Notes under the pieces: model-generated
Told to the model about the DNA's origin: nothing
Seen by the model: only the letters and a program-made list of their open reading frames with translations
The model's database searches: none
In this document: positions 42,732-51,913 of the stretch, piece after piece
Numbering within the stretch: position 1 is the stretch's first letter
Layout: each line of letters begins with the position of its first letter
Translations under genes and position numbers: made by a program
Origin: JAFAGX01 sp035623255
GTDB taxonomy: Bacteria > Acidobacteriota > Terriglobia > Terriglobales > Acidobacteriaceae
DNA: 64,000 bases
Direction of reading: 5' to 3'
Assembly: GCA_035623255.1 (NCBI GenBank)
Contig: DASPTU010000112.1
Coordinates: forward strand, 10,701 to 74,700

Positions 42732-44396
42732 CTATGCGGAAACCGCTCCGCTGGCACTTGCCCGGCCGTTTACCGGCAAGGTAATCGTGAACTTGCTTCC
42801 CCGTCCCGGCGCGCTATCGACTGCAACATCACCACCGTGTGCTTGCACGATGTGGCGCACCAGAGACAACCCGAGTCCGCTTCCCTTGGTGTTGTGAACC
42901 AACGGATCGCCAACACGATAAAACTTCTCGAAAATCTTTCCCTGTTCATGGGCCGGAATTCCGATTCCATGATCCTCAACCTCCAGCTTGATTGTCCCGT
43001 TGTGGCGGTACAGGTTCACGCCGATAAACTTCTGGTCCTGTGAATACTTCAAGGCATTGTTCACCAGGTTCAACAGCGAGCGCGCCATGGCCTCCCGGTC
43101 CACTCGCAGCGCTGGAACGTCGTCAGCGATTTTTTCCTCGAAAGCGAACCCGTTTTGCTCGATCTGATAGCGGTACGACTCCAGCGTGTTGTGCACCAGT
43201 TCGCGCATATCGGTTTCGCGGAAGTCATACTCCTTGCGGCCTGCTTCAATCCGTGAGAAATCAAGGATGTTGTTAATCAGCGCGGTCAGGCGTTCACTCT
43301 CTTTGCGAATAATCGAGTAGTACTCCTGGTACTTCTCCGGCGACTTCAAACGCCCCATCTCCAGCGTCTCGGCATAAAGGCGAATCAGGGAAAGTGGCGT
43401 TCGCAGCTCATGGGAAACATTGGAAACGAAATCCGACTTCAGCCGCGCCAGCGCCATTTCCCGCGTGATGTTTCGGTGGGTCAGCACAATCCCCCCGGCC
43501 AGTAAGAGCGAGATGGCGGCGAGAATGATAAAGTCCGTTCGAACGAAGTGCTGCTCCAAAGCCGCCAGGGTCGTGCCTGGCAACTTGATTCCCAAAGTCA
43601 GCCCGGAGAAGGCGCCCTCAAGATTGCGTTCTACCTCGGGCGTGCCTCCGTCCCAGCCCGGGGAGGTCAGGAGCGGCGTAGATTCGTACTTTGGACGGAT
43701 CATCATCGCCACGTGGGTCTTCTCGCCTTTCTCTTCCTGGTGCATGAGGACTGAATCGATCGTTTGCGGGAACAACTCATCGTGCAGAAAATCGCCATCG
43801 AAGACCACGCCAGCCAGCACCTTCTTCTGTCCGGAAGCATCAGCCGTCAGAAAAAACTGGCCCGACTCATACACGTGTTTGTCGCCCCGCGGGACCCAAT
43901 CGGCAAAGGCGTGCCGCCGGCCTTTGCCGGCCATCTCCTCCACATCCTTCTGCAGGTCCTTCCCCTCAATCTGCATCCAGCCACTGAACATTCCCGACAG
44001 GTAATCGTGCTCGGTGCGATAGCTGGGGTTCTTCATCTTGTCCGGCTGCGTGCGAAAAACCAGGCCGGTTGCTGGATCGTAGATAAAAACGTGGGCGATA
44101 TACGGATGAGCGGCCAGGATCCGGTCCATGGTCTCGGTGCACGCCTCACCCGACTTAGGAAAGCCATCACTGACCTCATCAATCAGCTCATAGGCTTTGT
44201 GGTTCAACTGCTTCTCCGTAATCAGCAGCACCTGATTGAAATCTCGTTGGAAGGCCGCCTGGATGCCACGATCCCGCTGCACCGATTTCAAGTGGACAAC
44301 CCCCAGAAACACCAACGCGGCTGCCGGCAGTACCACGGCCAATTCCAAAGTCAACATCAGCCGGGTTCGCTCACTGGATCGCCGCTTGGGATTCAT
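42732..44396 (-). CDS. Membrane sensor histidine kinase
   Basis: A 554-residue kinase. TM helix 1 is at about 14-33 and TM helix 2 at about 288-306. Between them is a periplasmic sensor (about 40-285), with two stretches that read like a double-Cache fold (IAHVFIYDPATGLVF and KKVLAGVVFDGDF). The HisKA domain has the phospho-acceptor His329 (NVSHELRTPLS). The HATPase domain has NNALKYS (N box), DHGIGIP (G1), FEKFYRVGD (F box) and GSGLGLSLV (G2). All catalytic parts are present, so it should be active. It is the first gene of an operon with the PhoB-type regulator and ECF sigma gene. Confidence 0.95.
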   Translation of the reverse strand: MNPKRRSSERTRLMLTLELAVVLPAAALVFLGVVHLKSVQRDRGIQAAFQRDFNQVLLITEKQLNHKAYELIDEVSDGFPKSGEACTETMDRILAAHPYIAHVFIYDPATGLVFRTQPDKMKNPSYRTEHDYLSGMFSGWMQIEGKDLQKDVEEMAGKGRRHAFADWVPRGDKHVYESGQFFLTADASGQKKVLAGVVFDGDFLHDELFPQTIDSVLMHQEEKGEKTHVAMMIRPKYESTPLLTSPGWDGGTPEVERNLEGAFSGLTLGIKLPGTTLAALEQHFVRTDFIILAAISLLLAGGIVLTHRNITREMALARLKSDFVSNVSHELRTPLSLIRLYAETLEMGRLKSPEKYQEYYSIIRKESERLTALINNILDFSRIEAGRKEYDFRETDMRELVHNTLESYRYQIEQNGFAFEEKIADDVPALRVDREAMARSLLNLVNNALKYSQDQKFIGVNLYRHNGTIKLEVEDHGIGIPAHEQGKIFEKFYRVGDPLVHNTKGSGLGLSLVRHIVQAHGGDVAVDSAPGRGSKFTITLPVNGRASASGAVSA

Positions 44397-44502
44397 TCGT
44401 TGCCTCTGATGCGGATGTGCATCAGCCTGGAGACAACATAGTCATTCCCCGACAGTGATGTGTCAATTGAGGGTAAAAAGAGGTAAAAAGTTGTGAACTG
44501 GT

Positions 44503-44994
44503 TTACTGGCGATGTACAGATGACCGGAGATTGTGCGGCGGTACAGCTGTCGATATTGGACGCTGAGAAGGTGAAGTAGTCCTCTGCGAGCTGGGCGAAT
44601 CTATCCTGATCGCACCGCTACGCATATAGGCGACAAGAAAGCGGTCACACCCCAGCAAAGAGTACTTTATCTGTTCTGGAATCAGGGGCTTGCTGAGCAC
44701 CAAATCGGCCCTGCTATGTGGGCCCGACTGACTGTCAGGAGCGCTTGTCGCCGCCAGCACAAACGCGTTGCTGTTGATCCTTAGCTCGCTGACAGTTCTC
44801 AAGAGAAATTCTGCTTCCGGACCTTCGTCCAAATCAGCCACAACAAGATCAAAGCTTCGGCTGGTGAGTTCCCGGATGGCGGCAAAGATTTCGACCGAGT
44901 GTTCGACCACAAGGTCGAGTTCACGAAGGGCCTGGAGGAGGGGGTTGGCCGTCTCCGGCCGGGACGAAAATACGAGGGAGCGTAGCGGCATCAA
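44503..44994 (-). CDS. Receiver-like protein with Ser/Pro-rich tail
   Basis: A 163-residue frame. The first 115 residues fit a CheY-like receiver: FDLVVADLDEG supplies a possible phospho-Asp, VLAATSAPD the Thr/Ser position, and ADLVLSKPLIPEQI the Lys-Pro motif. The early acidic pair is absent (SLVFSSRPE). The tail is rich in Ser, Arg and Pro. There is no output domain. It lies 106 bases upstream of the histidine kinase on the same strand and could be a phosphate sink or diverged adaptor; this is inference. Confidence 0.55.
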   Translation of the reverse strand: MMPLRSLVFSSRPETANPLLQALRELDLVVEHSVEIFAAIRELTSRSFDLVVADLDEGPEAEFLLRTVSELRINSNAFVLAATSAPDSQSGPHSRADLVLSKPLIPEQIKYSLLGCDRFLVAYMRSGAIRIDSPSSQRTTSPSQRPISTAVPPHNLRSSVHRQ

Positions 44995-45142
44995 GGATGA
45001 GGCTAAGTTCCACCCCCCGCCATCAGCAAGTTACGAAGTACCACCATCGTGCCATATCAAAGGGACATACCCAAGAGTGGTTGCACTGTCCTTCAGTACA
45101 ACGGGCGTTAGTCACACACTTTTGAATTTCAGGAAAGAGAAA

Positions 45143-45172
45143 TTGCTATTCACTTCCTCTGACGAATAGAAT
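45143..45172 (+). promoter_or_regulatory. Candidate promoter of coaD
   Basis: TTGCTA (45143-45148) and TAGAAT (45167-45172) spaced by 18 bases, giving a leader of about 30 bases before the coaD TTG start at 45210. Confidence 0.45.
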
Positions 45173-45209
45173 CTCTTGCCGAAGTCACTCCTGAGTTCGG
45201 CGAGGATGA

Positions 45210-45740
45210 TTGAAAAAGATCATCGCTATCTACCCCGGTTCGTTTGACCCTCCCACAAACGGTCACCTCGACTTGATCGCGCGCGGCAGCAAAATATTCG
45301 ACCAGCTCATCGTAGCGATCCTGCGCAATCCGGAAAAAGGCCCCTTGTTCAGTCTTTCGGAACGCCAGCGAATGCTGGAAGCCATGACCGAAGACTTCAA
45401 GAATGTGGACGTCGACACCTTTGATGGCCTCACCGTGGATTACGCCTCAAAAGTGAAGGCGAGTGCAGTTCTGCGCGGCATCCGCGCCATCAGTGACTAC
45501 GAATACGAACTGCAGATGGCACTGATGAACCGCAAGCTCCGGCCTGATCTGGAAACCGTGTTCATGATGCCCGCGGAGCAGTATTCTTATCTAAGTTCCC
45601 GTCTGGTACGTGAGATCGCTCAACTTGGCGGCTCTATCAAGGGTCTGGTACCGGAACTCGTAGAACAAAGGTTGAGAGAGAAACTCGATCCAGCGGTTAA
45701 ACTGGAACATGCAAGGGAACCGAGGATGAGAGGAAAATAA
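45210..45740 (+). CDS. coaD: Phosphopantetheine adenylyltransferase
   Basis: Transfers AMP to 4'-phosphopantetheine in coenzyme A synthesis. The 176 residues contain the family nucleotide-binding block YPGSFDPPTNGHLDL, then LRNPEKGPLFSL, RGIRAISDYEYELQMALMNR and the YSYLSSRLVREIA motif near the end. The start is a TTG at 45210 (LKKIIAIYPG) with GAGGA just upstream; no ATG is available in frame. The stop is followed directly by the ATG of an aminotransferase gene, so the two are coupled. The length is slightly above the usual 160. Confidence 0.96.
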   Translation: MKKIIAIYPGSFDPPTNGHLDLIARGSKIFDQLIVAILRNPEKGPLFSLSERQRMLEAMTEDFKNVDVDTFDGLTVDYASKVKASAVLRGIRAISDYEYELQMALMNRKLRPDLETVFMMPAEQYSYLSSRLVREIAQLGGSIKGLVPELVEQRLREKLDPAVKLEHAREPRMRGK

Positions 45741-46943
45741 ATGAGTCCAGTACTGCAAGCGACGCCTGCACTGAAGCTCACCGACCGTATCAACCGCATC
45801 GAGCCGTCAGCTACTCTGGCCGTAGTTAACGAAGCGGACAAGTTGCGCCAGCAAGGTGTCGACGTTGTGGACTTTGGAGCGGGCGAGCCACACTTCGCCA
45901 CTCCTCAGCACATCAAAGATGCCGCCATTGCCGCGATCCAGAACAATTTCACCAAATATACGGCGGTGGGCGGCACGGCAGAGTTGCGCGACGCCATTGT
46001 CCGTCGCCACGCCACGGATTTCGGCTCTGATTATCGGCGAGAAGAAACCATCGCTTGTGTCGGCGGCAAGCATGCGATTTTCAATGCTATCCAGGTCCTG
46101 GTGGACCACGGCGACGAAGTAATTCTACCCGTGCCCTATTGGGTTTCATTCAAAGACATCGTTCGCTATGCCGGGGGGAACTGCGCCTTCGCGGAGGCTG
46201 ATGAAGAGCAGGGTTTCCGGATCACCGCGAAGATGATCGGACGCTGTCTCACGCCCAGGACCAAGCTCATAATTCTGAACTCGCCTTCCAATCCCTCCGG
46301 GGCAGTAATGACTCCTGAGGATATGGCTGAAGTCGTCCGTCTCGCTTACGAGCGCGGCATCTGGGTGATGTCGGATGAGTGCTACGTCTACCTCAACTAC
46401 ACCGAGAAGCGCTTCTCAGTCGCGTCGATGCAGGATTTCAAAGAGCGACTGTTGATCGTCGGCTCGCTTTCCAAAACATACGCCATGACTGGCTGGCGCT
46501 TAGGCTACGCGTTAGGGCCGGCGGCGGTGATCAGCGCTATGCAGAAGTTGCAGAGCCAATCCACTTCGAATCCTACTTCGATCGTGCAAAAAGCGGCGGT
46601 TGCGGCACTGAACGGACCACAGCAGTGTGTTGAAGACATGCGCAAGGAATACATTAAACTTCGCGATCACGTGATTGCCGGATTGCGTGCGATTCCAGGC
46701 ATTAAGTGTGCCTTACCCCAAGGCGCGTTCTACGCTTATCCGAACATATCAGCGTTCTTTGGGCGTAGCGCCATCCGTTCTGCATCCGAACTTGGCGCGA
46801 AGCTCCTGCGAGAAGCACACGTCGCGACCGTGCCTGGCGAGGGTTTTGGCACGAGCGATCACATTCGCGTCTCCTATGCCACCTCCCTCACGGAACTCGA
46901 CCGTGGTCTGGAGCGCATGCGCCAGTTTCTTGCTGCGCTCTAG
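45741..46943 (+). CDS. Class I aminotransferase (aspartate aminotransferase-like)
   Basis: A 400-residue PLP enzyme of the aspartate aminotransferase group. Motifs: DFGAGEPHFATPQHIK near the start, NSPSNPSGAVMT, MSDECYVYL with the PLP-binding Asp and Tyr, the PLP lysine in VGSLSKTYAMTGWRLGYA, and EGFGTSDHIRVSYA. The Arg in IRVSYA is the usual alpha-carboxylate contact. It probably interconverts aspartate/oxaloacetate and glutamate/2-oxoglutarate, although a prephenate or other specificity cannot be excluded. ATG at 45741 follows directly on the coaD stop. Confidence 0.93.
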   Translation: MSPVLQATPALKLTDRINRIEPSATLAVVNEADKLRQQGVDVVDFGAGEPHFATPQHIKDAAIAAIQNNFTKYTAVGGTAELRDAIVRRHATDFGSDYRREETIACVGGKHAIFNAIQVLVDHGDEVILPVPYWVSFKDIVRYAGGNCAFAEADEEQGFRITAKMIGRCLTPRTKLIILNSPSNPSGAVMTPEDMAEVVRLAYERGIWVMSDECYVYLNYTEKRFSVASMQDFKERLLIVGSLSKTYAMTGWRLGYALGPAAVISAMQKLQSQSTSNPTSIVQKAAVAALNGPQQCVEDMRKEYIKLRDHVIAGLRAIPGIKCALPQGAFYAYPNISAFFGRSAIRSASELGAKLLREAHVATVPGEGFGTSDHIRVSYATSLTELDRGLERMRQFLAAL

Positions 46944-47044
46944 AAAGCCTGACGGAAGGCAGCTTCTCTGGCCGCTTATGCTGCTAACCGAGGCGCGTTT
47001 TTCGTCGGTTGGGAGTTGGCTGGCCAACCTGAAACTTACGCGAA

Positions 47045-48046
47045 ATGACTGGTCTTTATCCTTTACGAATGATTCCCGCCTTCGATCCCCGGCCTTGGGG
47101 CACGCGGGACCTCTCCCCTATCTATCCCAACCAGCATTTCGTTGAGAAGATTGGGGAATCCTGGCTCACGGGAGATCACTGCCGGGTGGCAAACGGACCT
47201 CTGCAAAACAAATCCCTGGCGGACCTGAGCGTCGAGTATGGTCCAGACCTGGTCGGTGATGCCGCTAACGAGCCGACTCGCTTTCCGCTGCTTCTGAAGT
47301 TCTTGTTTCCTCACGAAAAGCTTTCGGTTCAGGTGCATCCTGATGATGAGGCTGCCCGCGAGATCGGTCAGCCCTGGGGGAAAAACGAGTGCTGGTACAT
47401 TGCCCATGCCCAACCCGGCGCACAGGTTGCTCTGGGCCTCAGACCCGGAGTTACAAAGGCCGAGTTCGAGCGGGCTGTCCACGAAAAGCGTGCCGAGGAT
47501 TTGTTGAATTGGATCGAGGTATTTCCGGGTGACATGATTTATGTCGCGGGAGGCACCGTCCACACCTTAGGCCCCGGCGCCATCATTGTGGAAACGCAAC
47601 AGCAGTCCGACACCACTTTCCGCCTGTACGATTATGGCCGACCCCGTGAGCTACATCTCCGCGAAGGATTTTCGGTATTAAAAGAGCAGGTACCTTCTGG
47701 AAAAGTAGTTCGCTCCGAAGCGCAGGCCCTCAATGGCGGCGACAATCGTTACTCGCAGCTGATCGCGTCGCCATATTTCGTGGTTGAAATGTTTGAGTTG
47801 AAGCAGCTGCACGAATTTCAGATGTACCGGGAAAACATGAAGAAATCGGTACAGATTCTGGTCGTAACCGAGGGCTGTGGCGTGGTCGAAGCAGCAGGAA
47901 CCGAACCGCTGGCTATCACCAAAGGCGACGCGGTGGTTGTGCCCGCTGTCCTACCGGAATTCCGCGTGCGACCGCAATGGACGCTGGAATTTCTAAAGTC
48001 TTCTTTGCCATCGGGAGATATGCCAGAGCCTGTGACAAAATTGTAG
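47045..48046 (+). CDS. manA: Type I mannose-6-phosphate isomerase
   Basis: Converts fructose 6-phosphate to mannose 6-phosphate, the first step to GDP-mannose. The 333-residue cupin protein has the zinc-site motifs KLSVQVHPDDEAAR and NECWYIAHAQPGAQ, and the YVAGGTVHTLGPGAI segment with GQ/ETQQQSDTTFRLYDYGR. The start at 47045 is uncertain: no ribosome site is visible, and ATG 47069 would remove eight residues. It is followed after 5 bases by the GDP-mannose pyrophosphorylase gene. Together with the phosphomutase downstream these make a complete GDP-mannose pathway. Confidence 0.93.
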   Translation: MTGLYPLRMIPAFDPRPWGTRDLSPIYPNQHFVEKIGESWLTGDHCRVANGPLQNKSLADLSVEYGPDLVGDAANEPTRFPLLLKFLFPHEKLSVQVHPDDEAAREIGQPWGKNECWYIAHAQPGAQVALGLRPGVTKAEFERAVHEKRAEDLLNWIEVFPGDMIYVAGGTVHTLGPGAIIVETQQQSDTTFRLYDYGRPRELHLREGFSVLKEQVPSGKVVRSEAQALNGGDNRYSQLIASPYFVVEMFELKQLHEFQMYRENMKKSVQILVVTEGCGVVEAAGTEPLAITKGDAVVVPAVLPEFRVRPQWTLEFLKSSLPSGDMPEPVTKL

Positions 48047-48051
48047 TGTTC

Positions 48052-49185
48052 ATGGCCAACCAAAGAAGAGTTTCGTCGCAGAAAAATTTCAGCTTTTATC
48101 CCGTGATCCTGGCGGGCGGCCGCGGCACCCGGTTCTGGCCACTGAGCCGTCGCCGCCGGGCGAAGCAGTTGCTTGCCCTGGACGGCAAACAGACGATGAT
48201 CCAGCAGACTGTAGCCCGTCTGCTGAAACTGGGATCGCCGAAGCAGTTCTGGGTTATCACTAATGAAGATTTGCGGCGGGAGATCGCGCGACAACTTCCC
48301 CGCCTTCCTGCCCGGCAAATCATTGCTGAACCCTTGGGACGAAATACTGCGCCTGCCATTGGGCTGGCAGCGTTCCTGTTGGCTCGCGCTGATCCCGACG
48401 CCGTTATCGGAATGTTTCCGTCCGACCACGTGATCGAAAACGAAGAACGTTTTCACGAGTTGCTGAAGCGCGGAATAGAGATTGCCGCTGCAGGCGAGAA
48501 CATCATTGTTATGGGCATCCGTCCAACGCGTGCAGAAACCGGATACGGTTACATTGAGGCAGGAGCGGAAATGGAGAACGGCGCGCTTCGCGTCCGCCGC
48601 TTCACCGAAAAGCCCGACGCCGAACAAGCGGCGGGTTTTCTGGAGGCTGGGAACTACTTTTGGAATAGCGGTATGTTCATTTGGTCGGCAAGAACGCTTG
48701 TCAATGCGTTGCGCGAGCATTTGCCACGAACGGCGCCGATTCTCGAAGATATTGCGGCAGAATATGGGACATCCAAATTTGGCCGTGTTTTTCGACGACT
48801 GTACCCCAAGTGCGAAAATATCAGTATTGACTATGCAGTGCTCGAGCCTCGCTCCGCCAAAGGCGAGAAAGATTCCAACATTTATTGTCTGCCGGCAGAT
48901 TTTGGTTGGAACGATCTCGGATCGTGGACCGCTTTGCACGAACATCAAAGCGCCAAACGCAACCCAAAAGATGGCAACCTGATTTCTGGTAAGGGCGTTT
49001 TTACCCTGGATGCAGAAGACAATTACATTCATGCGCCAGGAAAATTTGTTGCAGCCGTGGGCGTCAAGAACGTCGTAGTCATCGAAACCGATGACGCCTT
49101 GCTGATCACGACGCGCGAAAAGGCCCAGGACGTGGGAAAAGTCGTAAAGTACCTCGACGAGAAACGGCTGGACAAGCTAACGTAG
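48052..49185 (+). CDS. manC: Mannose-1-phosphate guanylyltransferase
   Basis: Makes GDP-mannose from mannose 1-phosphate and GTP. The 377-residue product has the nucleotidyltransferase signature GGRGTRFWPLSRRRRAKQ, the EPLGRNTAPAI and FPSDHVIE motifs and FTEKPDAEQA. The sugar-phosphate lysine is in this region. It lacks the extra C-terminal isomerase domain of bifunctional ManC enzymes, which fits the separate manA upstream. ATG at 48052 is 5 bases after the manA stop; the frame opens at 47977, but homology does not extend there. Confidence 0.94.
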   Translation: MANQRRVSSQKNFSFYPVILAGGRGTRFWPLSRRRRAKQLLALDGKQTMIQQTVARLLKLGSPKQFWVITNEDLRREIARQLPRLPARQIIAEPLGRNTAPAIGLAAFLLARADPDAVIGMFPSDHVIENEERFHELLKRGIEIAAAGENIIVMGIRPTRAETGYGYIEAGAEMENGALRVRRFTEKPDAEQAAGFLEAGNYFWNSGMFIWSARTLVNALREHLPRTAPILEDIAAEYGTSKFGRVFRRLYPKCENISIDYAVLEPRSAKGEKDSNIYCLPADFGWNDLGSWTALHEHQSAKRNPKDGNLISGKGVFTLDAEDNYIHAPGKFVAAVGVKNVVVIETDDALLITTREKAQDVGKVVKYLDEKRLDKLT

Positions 49186-49246
49186 GTTTCCGGTTTCGAG
49201 TTCTTCGGAGCAAGACTGGACGCTGCAAATACACAAGATTCTGACC

Positions 49247-50659
49247 ATGGCAGAGATCAAGTTTGGCACTGACGGCTGGCGCGGCGTCATCGCGGACGAT
49301 TTCACGTATGAGAATGTGCGGCGCGTGGCAGCAGCGATCGCGGCTTATGTGCTGAAACACGAGGAACCGGCCCGCGGCTTGATTGTGGGTTATGATACGC
49401 GTTTTTCGTCACAGCGCTTTGCTCGTCTTGCCGCCGAGGTTCTGGCCGCCGCCGATATACCGATTAAGCTTGCCAACGATTACACGCCTACTCCGGCGAT
49501 TTCATTTGCAGTAAAGCAGCGTGGAGCTGCCGGTGGCGTCGTCATCACCTCCAGCCACAATCCGTGGAATTGGAATGGAGTGAAGTTCAAAGGCAAGTTC
49601 GGCGGCTCGGCAACTCCCCAGATCATTAAGGGAATTGAGGAAGAGTTGTACGTGGGCGCCTTACCGAATGGCCACAAGTCTCCGATCGAAGAGGTAGATC
49701 TCAAAGAGAACTACATCCAGGCTGTCTGCCGTTTCGCGGATCTTGATCTGATTACGAAGGCCGGACTGAAGTTAGCCGTGGATTCAATGTACGGCTCAGG
49801 GCGCGGAGTGCTGACCAAGATTTTCAGCGATCACGGCATCAACTACGTCGCCATCCGTCAGGAGTTGAATCCGCTTTTCCCGGGTATCAACCCCGAGCCG
49901 ATTGAGCCTCATGTGGCCCTGCTTCAGGAAACTGTCGTGAAGGAGCATTGCCATGCCGGCCTGGTAACGGACGGTGATGCGGACCGCATCGGGGCTGTCG
50001 CCGAAGACGGCAGTTTCGTGGACTCACACAAGATTTTCTCTGTGCTTCTGCAATGGTTGTTGACAAGAAAGCAGTGGTCCGGGGAAGTGGTGCGCGCCTT
50101 CAATACGACTCGCATGGTAGATCGAATCGCCAAAAAACATGGGCGCAAGCTGAACGAGTGCCCCATCGGATTCAAGTACATTGCCGATTTGATGATGGAT
50201 CGCGAAATTGTAATGGGGGGAGAAGAATCCGGCGGTATCGGCTACTCTCGCTTTTTGCCGGAGCGGGACGGCATTCTCAACGCGCTATTGTTGGCAAGCG
50301 TTATGGCGGAAGAACATAAACCGCTCGGGCAGCTCGTTGCCGATCTGCAACGCGAGTACGGAGCGCATTACTATGGCCGGCTTGACCTTCATATTCCGGA
50401 TGATGTGAAGCAGGCTGCAATCGTTCGAGCGCGATCCGATACGACCAGGCGCTTGAACGGGTACTCGATCGGAAGGAAAGAAACTCTGGATGGAGTTAAG
50501 TTCTTCCTCGATGCACCCACAAACGGCAATGGCGCCGAGGCCTGGGTGCTGCTCCGCGCGTCAGGAACCGAGCCGTTATTGCGTATCTACGCCGAGGCAG
50601 CTTCGCCCGACCTCGTAAGAGAGATTCTGAGTAGCGCCGAAGCCTTTGTAAAAAGCTAG
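49247..50659 (+). CDS. Phosphomannomutase/phosphoglucomutase
   Basis: Interconverts hexose 6- and 1-phosphates. The 470-residue alpha-D-phosphohexomutase has the catalytic Ser in ITSSHNPWNWNG, the magnesium loop DGDADRIG, the sugar-binding GGEESGGIGY and the phosphate-binding RASGTEPLLRIY near the end. It starts KFGTDGWRGVIADDF. It follows manC by 61 bases, so its likely job is mannose 6-phosphate to mannose 1-phosphate for GDP-mannose. Glucose phosphates may also be substrates, because these enzymes are often promiscuous. Confidence 0.94.
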   Translation: MAEIKFGTDGWRGVIADDFTYENVRRVAAAIAAYVLKHEEPARGLIVGYDTRFSSQRFARLAAEVLAAADIPIKLANDYTPTPAISFAVKQRGAAGGVVITSSHNPWNWNGVKFKGKFGGSATPQIIKGIEEELYVGALPNGHKSPIEEVDLKENYIQAVCRFADLDLITKAGLKLAVDSMYGSGRGVLTKIFSDHGINYVAIRQELNPLFPGINPEPIEPHVALLQETVVKEHCHAGLVTDGDADRIGAVAEDGSFVDSHKIFSVLLQWLLTRKQWSGEVVRAFNTTRMVDRIAKKHGRKLNECPIGFKYIADLMMDREIVMGGEESGGIGYSRFLPERDGILNALLLASVMAEEHKPLGQLVADLQREYGAHYYGRLDLHIPDDVKQAAIVRARSDTTRRLNGYSIGRKETLDGVKFFLDAPTNGNGAEAWVLLRASGTEPLLRIYAEAASPDLVREILSSAEAFVKS

Positions 50660-50739
50660 AAAAGGCTGTCTCACAAGCTCGGGAAAACCGCTGGTCACCT
50701 CACTTTCGGGGGTAGCGCCCCTCGCATCCCAGTACAATA

Positions 50740-51903
50740 ATGAATAAGTCTATGGTCGCCACACCAGCCATGCTCAATATTCCCGCCGATACTCCGGAAG
50801 CTCGGCGCTATAACCGGATCAAGAGATGGCTTGGCATCGCTGATTTTGCTCTAGGCCTCGCCCTGCTGGTCATCTTGCTATTGACCGGCTGGAATGGGAC
50901 TCTGCGCGACGTCGCTTACCGCGCTTCCTCTCAGATGTACGTGCTGGCAGTCTTCCTGTACGTCGTCATGCTGATGCTGATCGCGAAAATCCTCGGCCTG
51001 GGCCTCGATTACTACGGATTCAACCTAGAGCATCGCTTCAACCTGTCCAATCAAAGGTTGGGGGCCTGGTTATGGGACGAGATCAAAGGATTCCTCGTGG
51101 GAACGGTGTTGGCGTCCATTGCGGTTGAGGTTCTGTACCTCATTATCCGCCTGGCCCCGCAGTACTGGTGGCTCATCGCATGGGCAGCATTTCTTGGTCT
51201 ATTTATTTTGATGGCCCAGCTTGCCCCGGTAGTTCTCTTTCCGATCTTCTACAAATTCGAGCCCCTGCAGGACGAGCAACTCAAATCGCGGCTGGTGAGA
51301 CTCAGCGAAAAAGCCGGCACCCGGGTTCGCGGCGTTTACAAGTGGAATCTTTCGGAAAAAAGCAAGAAGGCCAATGCGGCGTTGACCGGCCTAGGCAGCA
51401 CACGCCGAGTCATTCTGGCCGACACTCTGCTTGAGCAGTACTCCCCGGACGAAATCGAGGCGGTGCTGGCCCACGAGCTGGGGCACCATGTGCACAAGCA
51501 CATCTTCAAAAGCATCCTCGTACAGGCGGGGATTACGTTCGCGGGATTCTGGACAGCAAACTGGGTTTTGCATTACGCCATGGAACGCTGGCATAGCTTC
51601 GAAACGCTTTCCGATTTTGCAAATCTTCCGCTCCTGGTGCTGGTCTCAACGGTGCTGTCGTTTATTCTGCTGCCCGCAATCAACGCTTTCTCGCGATATA
51701 ACGAACGTCAGGCCGATCGCTACGCATTTCGATCCATTACGAGCGTCAAACCGTTCATTTCTTCCATGAATAAACTTGCGGAGCAGAATCTGGCCGAGCG
51801 TTCACCTTCGAAATGGGTGGAGTGGTTTTTCCACTCCCATCCGGCAGTCTCACGCCGGGTAGCGGCTGCCGAGGAGTGGAGCAAGCAGCCGGCAAAAGCA
51901 TAA
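50740..51903 (+). CDS. M48-family membrane zinc metalloprotease (Ste24-like)
   Basis: A 387-residue integral membrane protease. It has several TM helices, the zinc motif LAHELGHHVHK (His-Glu-x2-His) and the downstream Glu-containing segment YNERQADRYAF. This CAAX-type Ste24/M48 layout is typical of enzymes that clear damaged membrane proteins in bacteria. The start could be ATG 50740, 50752 or 50770, none with a strong ribosome site. It converges with kdsB 10 bases away. Substrates are unknown. Confidence 0.92.
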   Translation: MNKSMVATPAMLNIPADTPEARRYNRIKRWLGIADFALGLALLVILLLTGWNGTLRDVAYRASSQMYVLAVFLYVVMLMLIAKILGLGLDYYGFNLEHRFNLSNQRLGAWLWDEIKGFLVGTVLASIAVEVLYLIIRLAPQYWWLIAWAAFLGLFILMAQLAPVVLFPIFYKFEPLQDEQLKSRLVRLSEKAGTRVRGVYKWNLSEKSKKANAALTGLGSTRRVILADTLLEQYSPDEIEAVLAHELGHHVHKHIFKSILVQAGITFAGFWTANWVLHYAMERWHSFETLSDFANLPLLVLVSTVLSFILLPAINAFSRYNERQADRYAFRSITSVKPFISSMNKLAEQNLAERSPSKWVEWFFHSHPAVSRRVAAAEEWSKQPAKA

Positions 51904-51913
51904 GCTTAGAAGA

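Noticed and set aside
47818..49032. 404-codon open frame on the minus strand over manA/manC
   Set aside because: It is antisense to conserved manA and manC with intact motifs; translation shows no known domain.
50733..50738. TACAAT just before the M48 protease ATG as a -10 box
   Set aside because: No -35 match at 16-18 bases, and it would need leaderless translation; too weak to call.
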